Source: JAVHYG01 sp040390025 (GTDB lineage: Bacteria; Pseudomonadota; Gammaproteobacteria; Diplorickettsiales; Diplorickettsiaceae). Taken from it: a stretch of 64,000 bases of DNA. Positions within the stretch are counted from its first letter, which is position 1. Each line of letters opens with the position of its first letter. The position numbers and the translations under genes are program-made. The notes beneath the pieces were generated by a model that saw only the letters and a program-made list of their open reading frames with translations, did not search any database and was not told where the DNA came from. The stretch spans positions 26,495 through 90,494 of the forward strand of contig JAZJZD010000014.1 of assembly GCA_040390025.1 (NCBI GenBank). Direction: 5' to 3'. Below, one piece after another: positions 56,101 to 64,000 of the stretch.

Positions 56101-59100
56101 TCCGGCAGAAAAAATAAGGTTTGACCTGCACTGATTTTTAAATGATTTTTTAATTGGGTAAAGGTCGTATGGGTTGTCTTCAGATGAGCATGCAGCTTTT
56201 CTGCCACTCCCGGCTCTTCTGTTTCTATCAAGTGAGCAAACGCATCATGAAGCACCTGCCATGAAATCTCAGAAAGTCTTTCTGGTGTAATAGAACGCGC
56301 ATGTTGTAATTCTAATAATACTTTTTTTTGATAATCCCGCATTAAGGATTGTTCCTGCTCATCTAAGTCATCGCGCTGTAGAGGGGTCGCTAACCAATTA
56401 TATTTTTGCATTGCCTGAAATAGAGCTTCGCGCTGCGCTTGATTTAAATCGGATAAATAATGATGTAATGCTTCAAGGCGCAGGCTAAGCGCACCCTTAT
56501 TATGCAAAAGAAAATCGGGATGTAATGCATCAACATGTGGTATTTTATCATTAACACGCAATAATTCCTGGATTATTTCTTCAGGAATACCTTCTAAGTG
56601 TTGCGCCGCTTTATTCAATAAACCTCTATCGGAAATTATTTTCTCCGGTTGCCAAAATGGCGTTTTTCGTAAAGCTAAAAATACCTCGGGACTAAGCGTT
56701 TCTTGTAATGTAAACGTCTGAAAAGGGACGCCCTTTCTTCGCCAAGTAAAAAATTTTTCCACAAAGTGCAGTAAATCTGGCAAGCTAATATCCATTGTTG
56801 AATCAAACGTATGATAATAATGAATATCAGGACTATAAAAATGATAGCTCCGATCACGATAAAAAATGAAAACTAGCTCTTGACCATTATCACAAAATAT
56901 ACTGGGATGTTCTGTTGCAGAAAGCGTAGCTAATGGTTGCTCCTTTAATAAGGTTGCTTTAGCAAAGCGCTTAAAAAATAAACGTGAAGCCAGGTAATGT
57001 GATCGTAATAACTTACTTTCTCTAACACTATAATTTTCTGCACTTTCTTGAATAAGATCACCTATACGTTGTTGATATCCCAACCAATGTTCAAAAGAAG
57101 CGTCAAAACCCATAAAATTTAACGGGTGATGCAGGAAAACTGCTAAATTAATCATAGAAAACAGATGCGATTGATAAGCAGGGGCGGCAGAAACCTTTTC
57201 TAGCAATGGCTCATACCAAAAATCGTCAAGCAAACTTTCTGTACATTCATTCATATGACGTCTTCTGCGTAAACTGGTACCTGCACACAAATCGCTGTTT
57301 ACTTTACGCGTCTGCAATGCAAGCTGAGTACGCAGCGAGGTTAATTCTTCTAAATCGTTTAACGGTTCTGCAACGGGCCTTTTTGCAGAAGCCGTTGCGC
57401 CATGTCTCACTCCGAGTGCCTGAAATTTAACTTCAAAATAACTGGCTAAATAACTTTCTCCCTCTTCTTCAGCAATTTGCATAACGTTTTGGCCATCTGT
57501 ATTAACTAAAGTAATATCTGCACCAGCTTCCACTAAATAGCGAACCAAGCTAGCATCTTTAGCAATAACAGCGCCCATTAAAGGCGTATTTTGGTTCCAT
57601 GCTTTTCTATTAACGTTTGCCCCTGCAACTATTAACATATGAACCAAGGCAATATTCTTTTCCTCACAAGCAATATAAAGTGGTGTGTTTTCTCCTTGAC
57701 CATCAACCGATGCACCTCTTGCAATAAGATCGCTTACTACCCGGTTTTTTTGCTTCTCTACGGCAACATCCAGTGGACTATGATAACTTTTATTCCTTTT
57801 TTCTAATAAACTCGGTTCTTTATTTAATAATAAATCGAGTATTTCCCGATGTCCTTTACGTGCCGCATGATGTGCCGCCGTATTACCAAAATGATCACTC
57901 TCTAAAAGATTAATACCTTTATGTATAAAAAACCGCACAACTTCCTTATGGCCATTTTTTATGGCTAGCAAAAAAGGTGAAAAAATCTTATCATTTTGTA
58001 TCGTTAAAGCCCTAGGCCATTTACTCAATATAAATTCAACCACCGCTAAATTACCTTCGCTGGCTGCATAATGAATAAAGTGACTTCCACTCATACCAAA
58101 TTCATTCATGCCAATAGCTAAGGGATAACTTAATAATCGACGCATAAAATTGAGATTTCCGCCCTCCTTACTTAAAAGAGCACAATGAATGGGTGTATCC
58201 CCATCACTTGCTTTTAAAGTAGGATTAGCGCCGTTAGCCAGCAAAATATCTACGATTGCGATCTGCCCTTCTTCAGCGCCAAGATGTAAAGCAGTTTGTC
58301 CATAGTTATTTTGCAAGTTAACTTTTTGTTCACGAACATAGCGCGGAATTAATTCTTTAATTAATTCTACATGACCAATTAAAGACGCGTAGTGTAAAGC
58401 CGTGTTACCCGTATGATCACGTTCAAAAACATTGACCCCTTCTACTAAAAAATATCGCATAATTGCAATACGATTTTCACTTACCGCTAAAATAAAAGGC
58501 ACATTTTTTTGATAATGCCCGGACTTAATACGTGCGCCGCGCCCCTTAAGTATTTGCACGATTTCAAACCAACCCGCTTTTACGGCGTAATCCATAGGGG
58601 TGGAATCATCGAAATTATAAACAGAAAAAGAGGCTCCTTTTTCTAATAAAAGAGTTACCATTTCTTTATATCCATATCGAGAAGCTAGGTGGAGTGCCGT
58701 ATTCCCTTTTAAATCAACGCAATTAACAAAGTTTCTTTCTGAATTTTCTAAAAGCACTCTTGCAAGTGGAATATAACTATGCGTAGCGGCAATATGCAAT
58801 AACGTTTCTTGCCGATGTGGACTTGGATCAATAACCTTTTCCGATATTAAACCAGAGGCAATATCACGTTCTAACAATGCATTAACTGCTTCCCAGTGTT
58901 GTGCTTGCATTGCATATCCTTGCGCAGACCACCCTAACAAATTATCCCGTATTTTATAATTTGCACCATGATTTAATAATTGCAAAACACTATCGCTATA
59001 ACCATAGGCTGCCGCTAAATGCAACGCGGTCCGCCCTATTACATCAACGCTATCAATAAATCCTCTTTCTGGATGCATTCCAATACAATTAACCAATGCT

Positions 59101-62100
59101 CGCGAATCATGAAAAACTACCTCTGTATGTAAAGGAAGCCCTTTAACTAATTTCAGATCAAAAAATTGATGCACAAGTGAAATATCCAAACTCATTTCTA
59201 TTTTTAAAAGGCGAGCTACAAGCGATTTTAGCAGTGGATTGTTATGGTTTTTATAAAGCCAACAGCTTGCAAAATATTCTGTAAAACTAGCATGAATGAA
59301 GCGTAATTTATTACTTCGAACTTCAAGAAAACCAATCTGTGCTAAACGCGAAGAGGAAGAAAGCAAATCTAAAGGAAAGTTAAGCTTATTAATTATTGTT
59401 GGTGAAAATAGCTCCTTAATTGCAAAAAGTTCAAGTTGATTATCAAAAGTTTCAATAGCCGCTGCTTTAATTTCCTTTGCCGCTTCACTTTCTAAGCACA
59501 TATTCGCCTTTTCTAAACAATAAGTTTCATAGGTCGAACTTATAAAATGATCATATAAATCTAAAATGGTAACTTTTTCTGAATAACCAACTGGCATTAC
59601 CTCTTGTTCAATAGATTGCTGAAAGTCTGTCTTAAATTTATACGCTAACAAATTGGTCGTTAAGGGAATCGATGTCAACGCTTTACTATGAATTGAAGTT
59701 GATGCCATTAAGCGATCAATTAAACTGCGCGCATAATTTTTTGCTTTGAGTACCATACTAGGCTCAAGCGGATTGATATCAGTTAACCAAATGCGACTCA
59801 AAACTTCCACTTGCTCGGCCCGGGAAAAGGGTTCAAAATTAAAAGCAAAGCAACCAAGTTCATCTTCTAACTGTCGTTGCATAAGCGGCCTGGTGGTTAT
59901 CCAGATTTGCTTAATTTGCGTAGTCCGCAATATTTTTATGCAATGGATAAAGTTTGCTTGATGGACTTTACTCATTTCATCAAAACCATCGAACAATAAT
60001 AAAATACGTTCTGGACGTTTGAAACTATAAGAAAAAAATGATCTTTCAAAATTATTTTCAATCTTTAGTGTTTCTTGTAAAAAGCTTATTACCTTCTTTT
60101 CTGCATCAATTAAATTATATTTGTCTAAGTTATTTAAGAGCGATAACTGCTCCGCACAATCATTTAAATTAATCCTGGAAACCCATAAATTAGGTTCATA
60201 CTTCTTAAACTGTTCGGCTAAATTCGTCAAAAAATATGATTTCCCAGTACCGGGTATATCTGACAAGATAATTACTTTTTCATTAAAAGGTTCGTGAATA
60301 AAAAAAGATTCACTATATAGTCCACCTGTCGTTTGGGAATTTATTAACGATCGAATATTTGCTAAATTGCCTACTGTTTTCTTCCATATAAATCTATTGC
60401 CTTTCTCCTCTTCTAACTCATAATTTAGCCAATGTACGCCCACATCGGGCTCTAATACTCGAACTTTAGCTAAAAATTTCTTAAATAAATCAAGAGAAGC
60501 GGATTCACTTGATAACACAAAGTTACCCGGTAATGTGTTATCCGTTATAAAATCTTCCAATGCTATAATTTGTGTATCATAAACAAAAGCAAGCATTTGT
60601 TTTCTATCGATGCCAGTTACAAAAAATCTATCTCGAATCGGTTTATTTCTAAAAGCGTGGATATTAAACTCAATAGGTTGTAGTTTACGTGCAACATAAA
60701 ATTTCTCTACATAGGACTTAGATACGGGTAATTTCTCCCCTATTTTTAACAGCGGTTGATCTAAATACGAAAATAAATCTGTTAAGTCTACGCTGATACT
60801 TGCTTCTGCATCCATTAAATCTCTAAGGGCTAATTCACGATTTTGAAAACTCACCTTTCTTGCCAACACTAAATCCTGAGATTGCACTTCAAGCTGCTCA
60901 AAACTAATGTGATCAACTTCTACACGAGAAGGCAACGTTAAAACTAGTTGTCTGGCAATAACATCGGATTCTTGTGAAATAAAAATAAGTTTTTTACGGT
61001 TATTATGGCTTAGAATAGCTTGTAGTTCAGGAAGTAACTCCTCCAGTGAAGCTGCCGCTTGCTTACAATCAATAATTAATAATTGATAACTTTCAGAAGC
61101 ACGAAATGCATTAAGTAATTTATCCTTAATAGCCAATGCCTTATTTAACCGAATAAATATATAACTATCTTCTTTATTAAAATAAAAAGAATTTTCCGAC
61201 ACGACTTGATAAAGCTTAGCGGCGGTAAGTGAAGTTTGACGTGCATTCATTAAATGAAATATTTGTACATCCGACGCTAAAAAATCATTAAATTTGTAAA
61301 GTGCTAATTTTTTAAATTTAAGCCCTGTTTTCTTAATTTTAGCGGCATATTCTAAGGTAGGCGCTATTAAAATAAGCTTATCAAGTTTTTGTTTTAACTC
61401 ATCAAAAAAAAGCTTACCTTCTCGTTGCGATAAAAATCTACCTTCCTGACCTCGTGGCCCCTTTAATTTTAACCAATCCAACATTTTTCTTTGAATATTA
61501 TCCGCCAGTAAATCATTATCTATAAAATTAAGTCGGTTATCCCTAAGTTCACTGACTATAAGTCGACTTAATTCTTCTTCGTTCGGATTATCCACAGAAA
61601 AAATAAACTTACTTAAAAACTCGTTTATTTCACTATCCATAACGTCGTCACTTGGTAAATAACGAATGGCATTATCAGCGACAAATCCTTGAGAAATTTT
61701 TAAATTTATTGCTTTTAATTTATTTTTTATAGGCTGAACATCGGTTAAAGGTAAGCGTATTTTTTTACTATATTCCTCAAGAAAAATAGCTCTAAATTTT
61801 TTTGCAGTTTGGGAGAGTTGATCATCATCAATAAAATGATTATGAATTTTTTTAGTAACAACATCAATTATCTTTTCTTCAATAAGTGCCCGGTGATAGC
61901 GTTTAAATAACGGATTGGTCAAACTTAATGTCTGATCCATAGAACTAACTAACGTTTTTGCCAACTGATAAATATCTGCACTCTCTTTTAATCGTAAATA
62001 AAGCGCATGATTACTCGCAAATTTCAAATGAAAGCACTTAGAAGCACTGTTAGAATTTTCGATTTTTAAATTTAAAAAATTATCCGCTACTACAGATTCT

Positions 62101-62654
62101 AAGGTAATACCCATTTCACTTAACTGAGCAGTATCTAACTGAATATTGGTAATAATAACCAGATCGCGTATATTTCCGGTAAATTCTGGATTATTTTTAA
62201 TCTTACGAAATGAAGTAAAGTATTTTTGTAAACTAAAATCATTGTTTTTTCGTAATTCTTCCACTAATAAATCGGCTAGTACAATTTTTCTTGATTCATT
62301 TAAACGATGCTTCACTTGGAAAAAACGATATTCGCTGAGTTGAGTTTGTGGATTCTTTTTTTCAAAAAAAAGGTCATCAAATTTTTCTGCACTATCCATC
62401 TCGGCAGCGATACGGAAATCATACCCCTCTACTAAAGCACGATTTAAAAAAATTGCTGATAATTTTAATTGAAAAACAATACCATGTAATGTATTTTTTA
62501 CGCCAGACACACTTGAACTATAAGTTGAACTTGCATCTGTATTGGGTTTAATTTTTTTACTCGAAGAAGGTTGAGATAGATCATTAGATGGACGTTTATT
62601 TGAGGATAAATCAACCGGCGAATCGTCATCACTTTGAACTTTTGCTATTGGCAT
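53166..62654 (-). CDS. Giant multidomain protein: endonuclease-like domain, NACHT NTPase, ankyrin repeats, toxin-like C-terminus
   Basis: The 3162-residue chain has no single-family match that I know. Residues 20-36 (KR, 11 residues, KKIK) fit a bipartite nuclear localisation signal. Residues about 55-125 contain E85, FDDLFFE (92-98) and YRFFQVKHR (109-117), which resemble the D ... QxK core of the Cap4/DUF4297 PD-(D/E)XK group. A helical region follows. A NACHT/STAND NTPase has Walker A SDIPGTGKSYF (about 795-806) and Walker B RILLLFDGFDEMSK (about 881-894). About 16 ankyrin repeats span roughly 1195-1740 (GRTALHLAAAYGYSDSVLQL is the first clear one). Then come a helical part (1740-2180), hydrophobic helices (about 2180-2340, LFFLPDIIRARNTGDPK and AEALGFEVMPLWIFLIGEQL) and a long beta-rich tail rich in asparagine. 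The tail recalls translocation and binding regions of large toxins, but this is inference. Domain calls: NACHT and ankyrin firm, nuclease and toxin parts tentative. Confidence 0.8.
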   Translation of the reverse strand: MPIAKVQSDDDSPVDLSSNKRPSNDLSQPSSSKKIKPNTDASSTYSSSVSGVKNTLHGIVFQLKLSAIFLNRALVEGYDFRIAAEMDSAEKFDDLFFEKKNPQTQLSEYRFFQVKHRLNESRKIVLADLLVEELRKNNDFSLQKYFTSFRKIKNNPEFTGNIRDLVIITNIQLDTAQLSEMGITLESVVADNFLNLKIENSNSASKCFHLKFASNHALYLRLKESADIYQLAKTLVSSMDQTLSLTNPLFKRYHRALIEEKIIDVVTKKIHNHFIDDDQLSQTAKKFRAIFLEEYSKKIRLPLTDVQPIKNKLKAINLKISQGFVADNAIRYLPSDDVMDSEINEFLSKFIFSVDNPNEEELSRLIVSELRDNRLNFIDNDLLADNIQRKMLDWLKLKGPRGQEGRFLSQREGKLFFDELKQKLDKLILIAPTLEYAAKIKKTGLKFKKLALYKFNDFLASDVQIFHLMNARQTSLTAAKLYQVVSENSFYFNKEDSYIFIRLNKALAIKDKLLNAFRASESYQLLIIDCKQAAASLEELLPELQAILSHNNRKKLIFISQESDVIARQLVLTLPSRVEVDHISFEQLEVQSQDLVLARKVSFQNRELALRDLMDAEASISVDLTDLFSYLDQPLLKIGEKLPVSKSYVEKFYVARKLQPIEFNIHAFRNKPIRDRFFVTGIDRKQMLAFVYDTQIIALEDFITDNTLPGNFVLSSESASLDLFKKFLAKVRVLEPDVGVHWLNYELEEEKGNRFIWKKTVGNLANIRSLINSQTTGGLYSESFFIHEPFNEKVIILSDIPGTGKSYFLTNLAEQFKKYEPNLWVSRINLNDCAEQLSLLNNLDKYNLIDAEKKVISFLQETLKIENNFERSFFSYSFKRPERILLLFDGFDEMSKVHQANFIHCIKILRTTQIKQIWITTRPLMQRQLEDELGCFAFNFEPFSRAEQVEVLSRIWLTDINPLEPSMVLKAKNYARSLIDRLMASTSIHSKALTSIPLTTNLLAYKFKTDFQQSIEQEVMPVGYSEKVTILDLYDHFISSTYETYCLEKANMCLESEAAKEIKAAAIETFDNQLELFAIKELFSPTIINKLNFPLDLLSSSSRLAQIGFLEVRSNKLRFIHASFTEYFASCWLYKNHNNPLLKSLVARLLKIEMSLDISLVHQFFDLKLVKGLPLHTEVVFHDSRALVNCIGMHPERGFIDSVDVIGRTALHLAAAYGYSDSVLQLLNHGANYKIRDNLLGWSAQGYAMQAQHWEAVNALLERDIASGLISEKVIDPSPHRQETLLHIAATHSYIPLARVLLENSERNFVNCVDLKGNTALHLASRYGYKEMVTLLLEKGASFSVYNFDDSTPMDYAVKAGWFEIVQILKGRGARIKSGHYQKNVPFILAVSENRIAIMRYFLVEGVNVFERDHTGNTALHYASLIGHVELIKELIPRYVREQKVNLQNNYGQTALHLGAEEGQIAIVDILLANGANPTLKASDGDTPIHCALLSKEGGNLNFMRRLLSYPLAIGMNEFGMSGSHFIHYAASEGNLAVVEFILSKWPRALTIQNDKIFSPFLLAIKNGHKEVVRFFIHKGINLLESDHFGNTAAHHAARKGHREILDLLLNKEPSLLEKRNKSYHSPLDVAVEKQKNRVVSDLIARGASVDGQGENTPLYIACEEKNIALVHMLIVAGANVNRKAWNQNTPLMGAVIAKDASLVRYLVEAGADITLVNTDGQNVMQIAEEEGESYLASYFEVKFQALGVRHGATASAKRPVAEPLNDLEELTSLRTQLALQTRKVNSDLCAGTSLRRRRHMNECTESLLDDFWYEPLLEKVSAAPAYQSHLFSMINLAVFLHHPLNFMGFDASFEHWLGYQQRIGDLIQESAENYSVRESKLLRSHYLASRLFFKRFAKATLLKEQPLATLSATEHPSIFCDNGQELVFIFYRDRSYHFYSPDIHYYHTFDSTMDISLPDLLHFVEKFFTWRRKGVPFQTFTLQETLSPEVFLALRKTPFWQPEKIISDRGLLNKAAQHLEGIPEEIIQELLRVNDKIPHVDALHPDFLLHNKGALSLRLEALHHYLSDLNQAQREALFQAMQKYNWLATPLQRDDLDEQEQSLMRDYQKKVLLELQHARSITPERLSEISWQVLHDAFAHLIETEEPGVAEKLHAHLKTTHTTFTQLKNHLKISAGQTLFFLPDIIRARNTGDPKALLSNIGFLASDMVINDMYARLVGKLSPSLSAGRARLLRKLPVTSPIFKALTAYSIFELKQQLKKLPPDSEQAQTLKHNLAEQYATVGLITAEALGFEVMPLWIFLIGEQLVFSAIHFRRDNQLDISFWEAFTMSLGFKQKKLQHIFDERNLLEENFKEFDNFRAMPFAWIIVKIAELEQARWITASMDEIPFSIQQHLIRKAAGFYGYSAKKQIIEDLGFRLTNHYKITYRQSTLVRGMVSSRILPAESQEWEKRIYNVKPADTAFSFFPIKNSYQEDNFFLEKINEKNKTYHRIVSVMRENMYLQSNSPLSIQGGLAAIYGVNQTNSNSKNLFFTFDPREGNVVLNFTREGLSALTNGQQSGNTTDSERNSPYLLTIQIKEKNYFEHLVFPENQASQLVVTDSSRLLGTSYFIDSCVLLKMLIEDNSISSRVYINPCLYNSVSRNFSRTTTTVSGDRQLLTITQNYITDRDNASFITPVEYQRLHLKGHRDYLELNLKDVFLVHNNLALCANHLKVLEIQGDDETRRFHIPSSVKLAEITTRGNLVIEDDETELRFRGLIDKDAAAIPYFRYIEGNNTLVYHLNVQDLTMLVDSLAFRNRGTLITFKHNALQCYWRNKQYSSSPITLYITGQLGEHKGYLTLEEEGCCLKVVDEQDNLLHVENTYFDYSDKIGEKSALLGIFDHEATESSSQNKTLANDYRYTPAVPGQNSSHPIFKARQFYQKEAPVFAFQAKGINVFHRFLASRRIMLNKLAYCVRDGKVFAIPDADNRLNGGQLLHAKYANTTRPVAIYINSTLDNSTINNDWRDASLTINGFKLYNLANRTQINFSDSQHYSVKLLRDSLHPFPRFSREGQIPFLNRGRRQLSFQTDFLNVNEKLLDKPQIADKANSQFSNFSVDVPGNLMLFRVFNHWFKFIKPFSTPVARQKQAMSTSTTVATNFFNIAQDFSNASSIANESKDRRLL

Positions 62655-62839
62655 GGTTTAATCTTACTTGTTTAATTATTTAAAAAATTGATATGTGTCG
62701 GGCGGAAGTATAAGTATTTTTAAAATAAAATAAAGACTTAAGATAAAGTTAATAACAAATTTTTTTATTAGTTTTTTAGAAAAAATAGCTTATAATTTAT
62801 TTAAATTTTATATTAATTTACTATTTTTGAAAATATAAT

Positions 62840-63925
62840 ATGTTAAAAGGAATTTTAAGTTTTTTTTACCCTAACGCTGAAAGCAAACAAGCAAAGTTAA
62901 ATAATGATTTGATAGAGTCTGTTACTAAATATGAAAATAGATTTTATAACAATTATATCGATAGTTTCTCTACCATACACATAAGTTCATTAATCAAAGC
63001 AGGGGCTGACGTTAACCAAAAAGATATACACGGATTTACACCATTGCATAGAGCAACTTTCAACGATTGTCCCGATGTAGTAACGCTGCTTCTGCAAAAT
63101 AATGCAGATGTTAATGCAAAAGATAATGATGGTAGAATAGCACTGCACTTTGCATGGTCTAAACAGGTAGCTGAACTACTTTTAGAAAATACATCTGACA
63201 TCAACGCAAAAGATAATTTTGGCAGGACACCCTTACATCTTACTAAATCTAAAGCAGCCGCAGAACTACTTTTAGAAAAAAGTTCCGACATTAATGCTAC
63301 AGATATTTTTGGTGAAATACCGCTCGACACTTTTTTAAGGAAAATACCTGCATCTGCATCTATTACATTTTCTCGTTTTTTACCTATGTTTATACATTTA
63401 GCCGTAGCTATTTCCGAACATAATGAGCAAATAGCAACGCTTGAAATACTAATTAAAGCAACCTTATTAGAAAACCCTGATAAAGATAAACCCACTGTTT
63501 TAAATAATTATGAAGAAAGCTCTAATTTTTGGGATATCTGTAAAGAAGAAGTTAAAAAAATGCGCGCGCATAAAATTCTTCAAAGCCTCTATTCATTTCA
63601 TGATATTTGCGTCGCAAAAAATTTAAAACTCACAAGAATATGTCGGCATAGCACTGTAAAAACACTTGCATACCATTTTTTAGAACAAGAATTTCCATGC
63701 TTTTGCACTCAGTTGTGGACTAACATCCAGAAAGGGATTTTTAGAAATAATGCACTTACAGAATCTGTAAATTACGTGTTCAATAATAGTAGTAAAGAAC
63801 AAATGTTTTTAGGCATGAATGAATTAAACATGGTCTTTGATTATCTACCGACTAAAGACCTTGTCAAAATAAAGAATATGAATTCCAAACATAAGAAGAG
63901 AACAATAGGTACTATAGCCTACTAA
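62840..63925 (+). CDS. Ankyrin-repeat protein with possible F-box/PRANC-like C-terminus
   Basis: The 361-residue protein has about four ankyrin repeats at roughly 47-165 (AGADVNQKDIHGFTPLHRAT; NNADVNAKDNDGRIALHFAW; DINAKDNFGRTPLHLTKSKA; and a last degenerate one). A helical segment follows. The C-terminal ELNMVFDYLPTKDLVKIKNM (about 327-346) looks like the leucine-proline core of an F-box, the arrangement seen in poxvirus ankyrin/PRANC proteins. It could recruit a host ubiquitin ligase; this is inference. No signal peptide is present. It is divergent from the giant gene across a 185-base AT-rich gap that contains a TATAAT at 62791-62796 without a good -35 box, and it is followed by a terminator. 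Confidence 0.8.
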   Translation: MLKGILSFFYPNAESKQAKLNNDLIESVTKYENRFYNNYIDSFSTIHISSLIKAGADVNQKDIHGFTPLHRATFNDCPDVVTLLLQNNADVNAKDNDGRIALHFAWSKQVAELLLENTSDINAKDNFGRTPLHLTKSKAAAELLLEKSSDINATDIFGEIPLDTFLRKIPASASITFSRFLPMFIHLAVAISEHNEQIATLEILIKATLLENPDKDKPTVLNNYEESSNFWDICKEEVKKMRAHKILQSLYSFHDICVAKNLKLTRICRHSTVKTLAYHFLEQEFPCFCTQLWTNIQKGIFRNNALTESVNYVFNNSSKEQMFLGMNELNMVFDYLPTKDLVKIKNMNSKHKKRTIGTIAY

Positions 63926-63948
63926 TATAAGTAAAATAAAAAGTAAAA

Positions 63949-63985
63949 AAAAACCCCGCATCATTAATAATGAAACGGGGTTTTT
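63949..63985 (+). terminator. Rho-independent terminator of the ankyrin gene
   Basis: AAAAACCCCG (63949-63958) pairs perfectly with CGGGGTTTTT (63976-63985). An inner TCATT/AATGA pair extends the stem, and the U-run ends it. A-tracts on the left side allow it to work in both directions. Confidence 0.9.
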
Positions 63986-64000
63986 AGAGTAAAGAAGCTT

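Noticed and set aside
55702..56124. A 140-codon plus-strand frame within the giant gene
   Set aside because: It is antisense to a continuous 3162-codon frame with recognisable domains and has no family match.
56815..56930. A possible papain-like (C58) protease motif in the giant protein, around residues 1910-1950
   Set aside because: A histidine and a YSPD segment are suggestive, but no convincing cysteine-histidine-aspartate set could be identified.
62953..63495. A 180-codon frame antisense to the ankyrin gene
   Set aside because: It is the mirror of the ankyrin repeats; the plus-strand translation is clearly the real one.
1..64000. CRISPR arrays, tRNA, rRNA or complete insertion sequences
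   Set aside because: I looked for direct repeats with spacers, cloverleaf-like segments and transposase genes and found none; the Rpn-type gene is the only transposase relative. A tRNAscan or Infernal run would be needed to exclude short RNAs.

Overview
The window is AT-rich bacterial DNA. Its housekeeping genes are gammaproteobacterial: a 14-gene nuo operon, tol-pal, ruvABC, fmdB-aspS-yebC, and the pair prfB-lysS. They are mixed with ankyrin, pentapeptide and eukaryote-directed proteins and many small palindromic repeats. This suggests an intracellular member of the Legionellales/Coxiellaceae, most likely near Rickettsiella or Diplorickettsia. That placement is inferred from gene content and repeat style; no marker phylogeny was run. 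A 100-N run at 28395-28494 shows this is a draft assembly with a scaffold gap.

Layout. Positions 1-406 hold the start of accD. Positions 646-4369 are a potABCD polyamine transporter operon on the minus strand. Positions 4467-5507 encode a protein with the full set of active-site residues of the edema factor/ExoY/CyaA class of nucleotidyl cyclase toxins. truA follows. The Tol-Pal envelope system lies at 6744-15897 but is split: tolQ-tolR-tolA and tolB-pal-cpoB are separated by an MFS transporter, a pentapeptide-repeat protein and an unknown protein. ruvB is likewise separated from ruvA-ruvC by a brnT/brnA toxin-antitoxin pair, whose toxin is broken, and a small secreted protein. yebC, a membrane protein, aspS and an FmdB-type protein complete this minus-strand block.

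Positions 24336-28036 are plus-strand housekeeping genes: proS, an EVE-domain gene, radC, rpmB and rpmG. Then come an Rpn/YhgA-type nuclease gene whose tandem repeat contains the gap, a GT-B-like protein, lysS, prfB with its programmed frameshift, a coiled-coil membrane protein, a fatty acid desaturase and a BON-domain lipoprotein. Positions 35743-50374 carry the complete NADH dehydrogenase operon (nuoA to nuoN), with palindromic elements inserted between D/E, F/G and I/J.

The right end is an accessory zone. It holds a secreted gamma-glutamylcyclotransferase-like protein, an 88-residue protein made of three copies of one motif, ddl, and then a 3162-residue protein. That giant has a possible bipartite nuclear localisation signal, a Cap4/DUF4297-like restriction-endonuclease-type N-terminus, a NACHT-type NTPase, about 16 ankyrin repeats and a long toxin-like C-terminus. 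A divergent ankyrin protein with a possible F-box/PRANC-like tail lies next to it. The cyclase, the giant protein and the ankyrin/F-box-like protein are the strongest candidates for host-directed or otherwise novel activities.

Families of dispersed palindromic elements recur throughout. One (about 90 bp) has five copies here, a second (about 100 bp) has two, and a composite hairpin cluster has two. They always lie between genes or at a stop codon.
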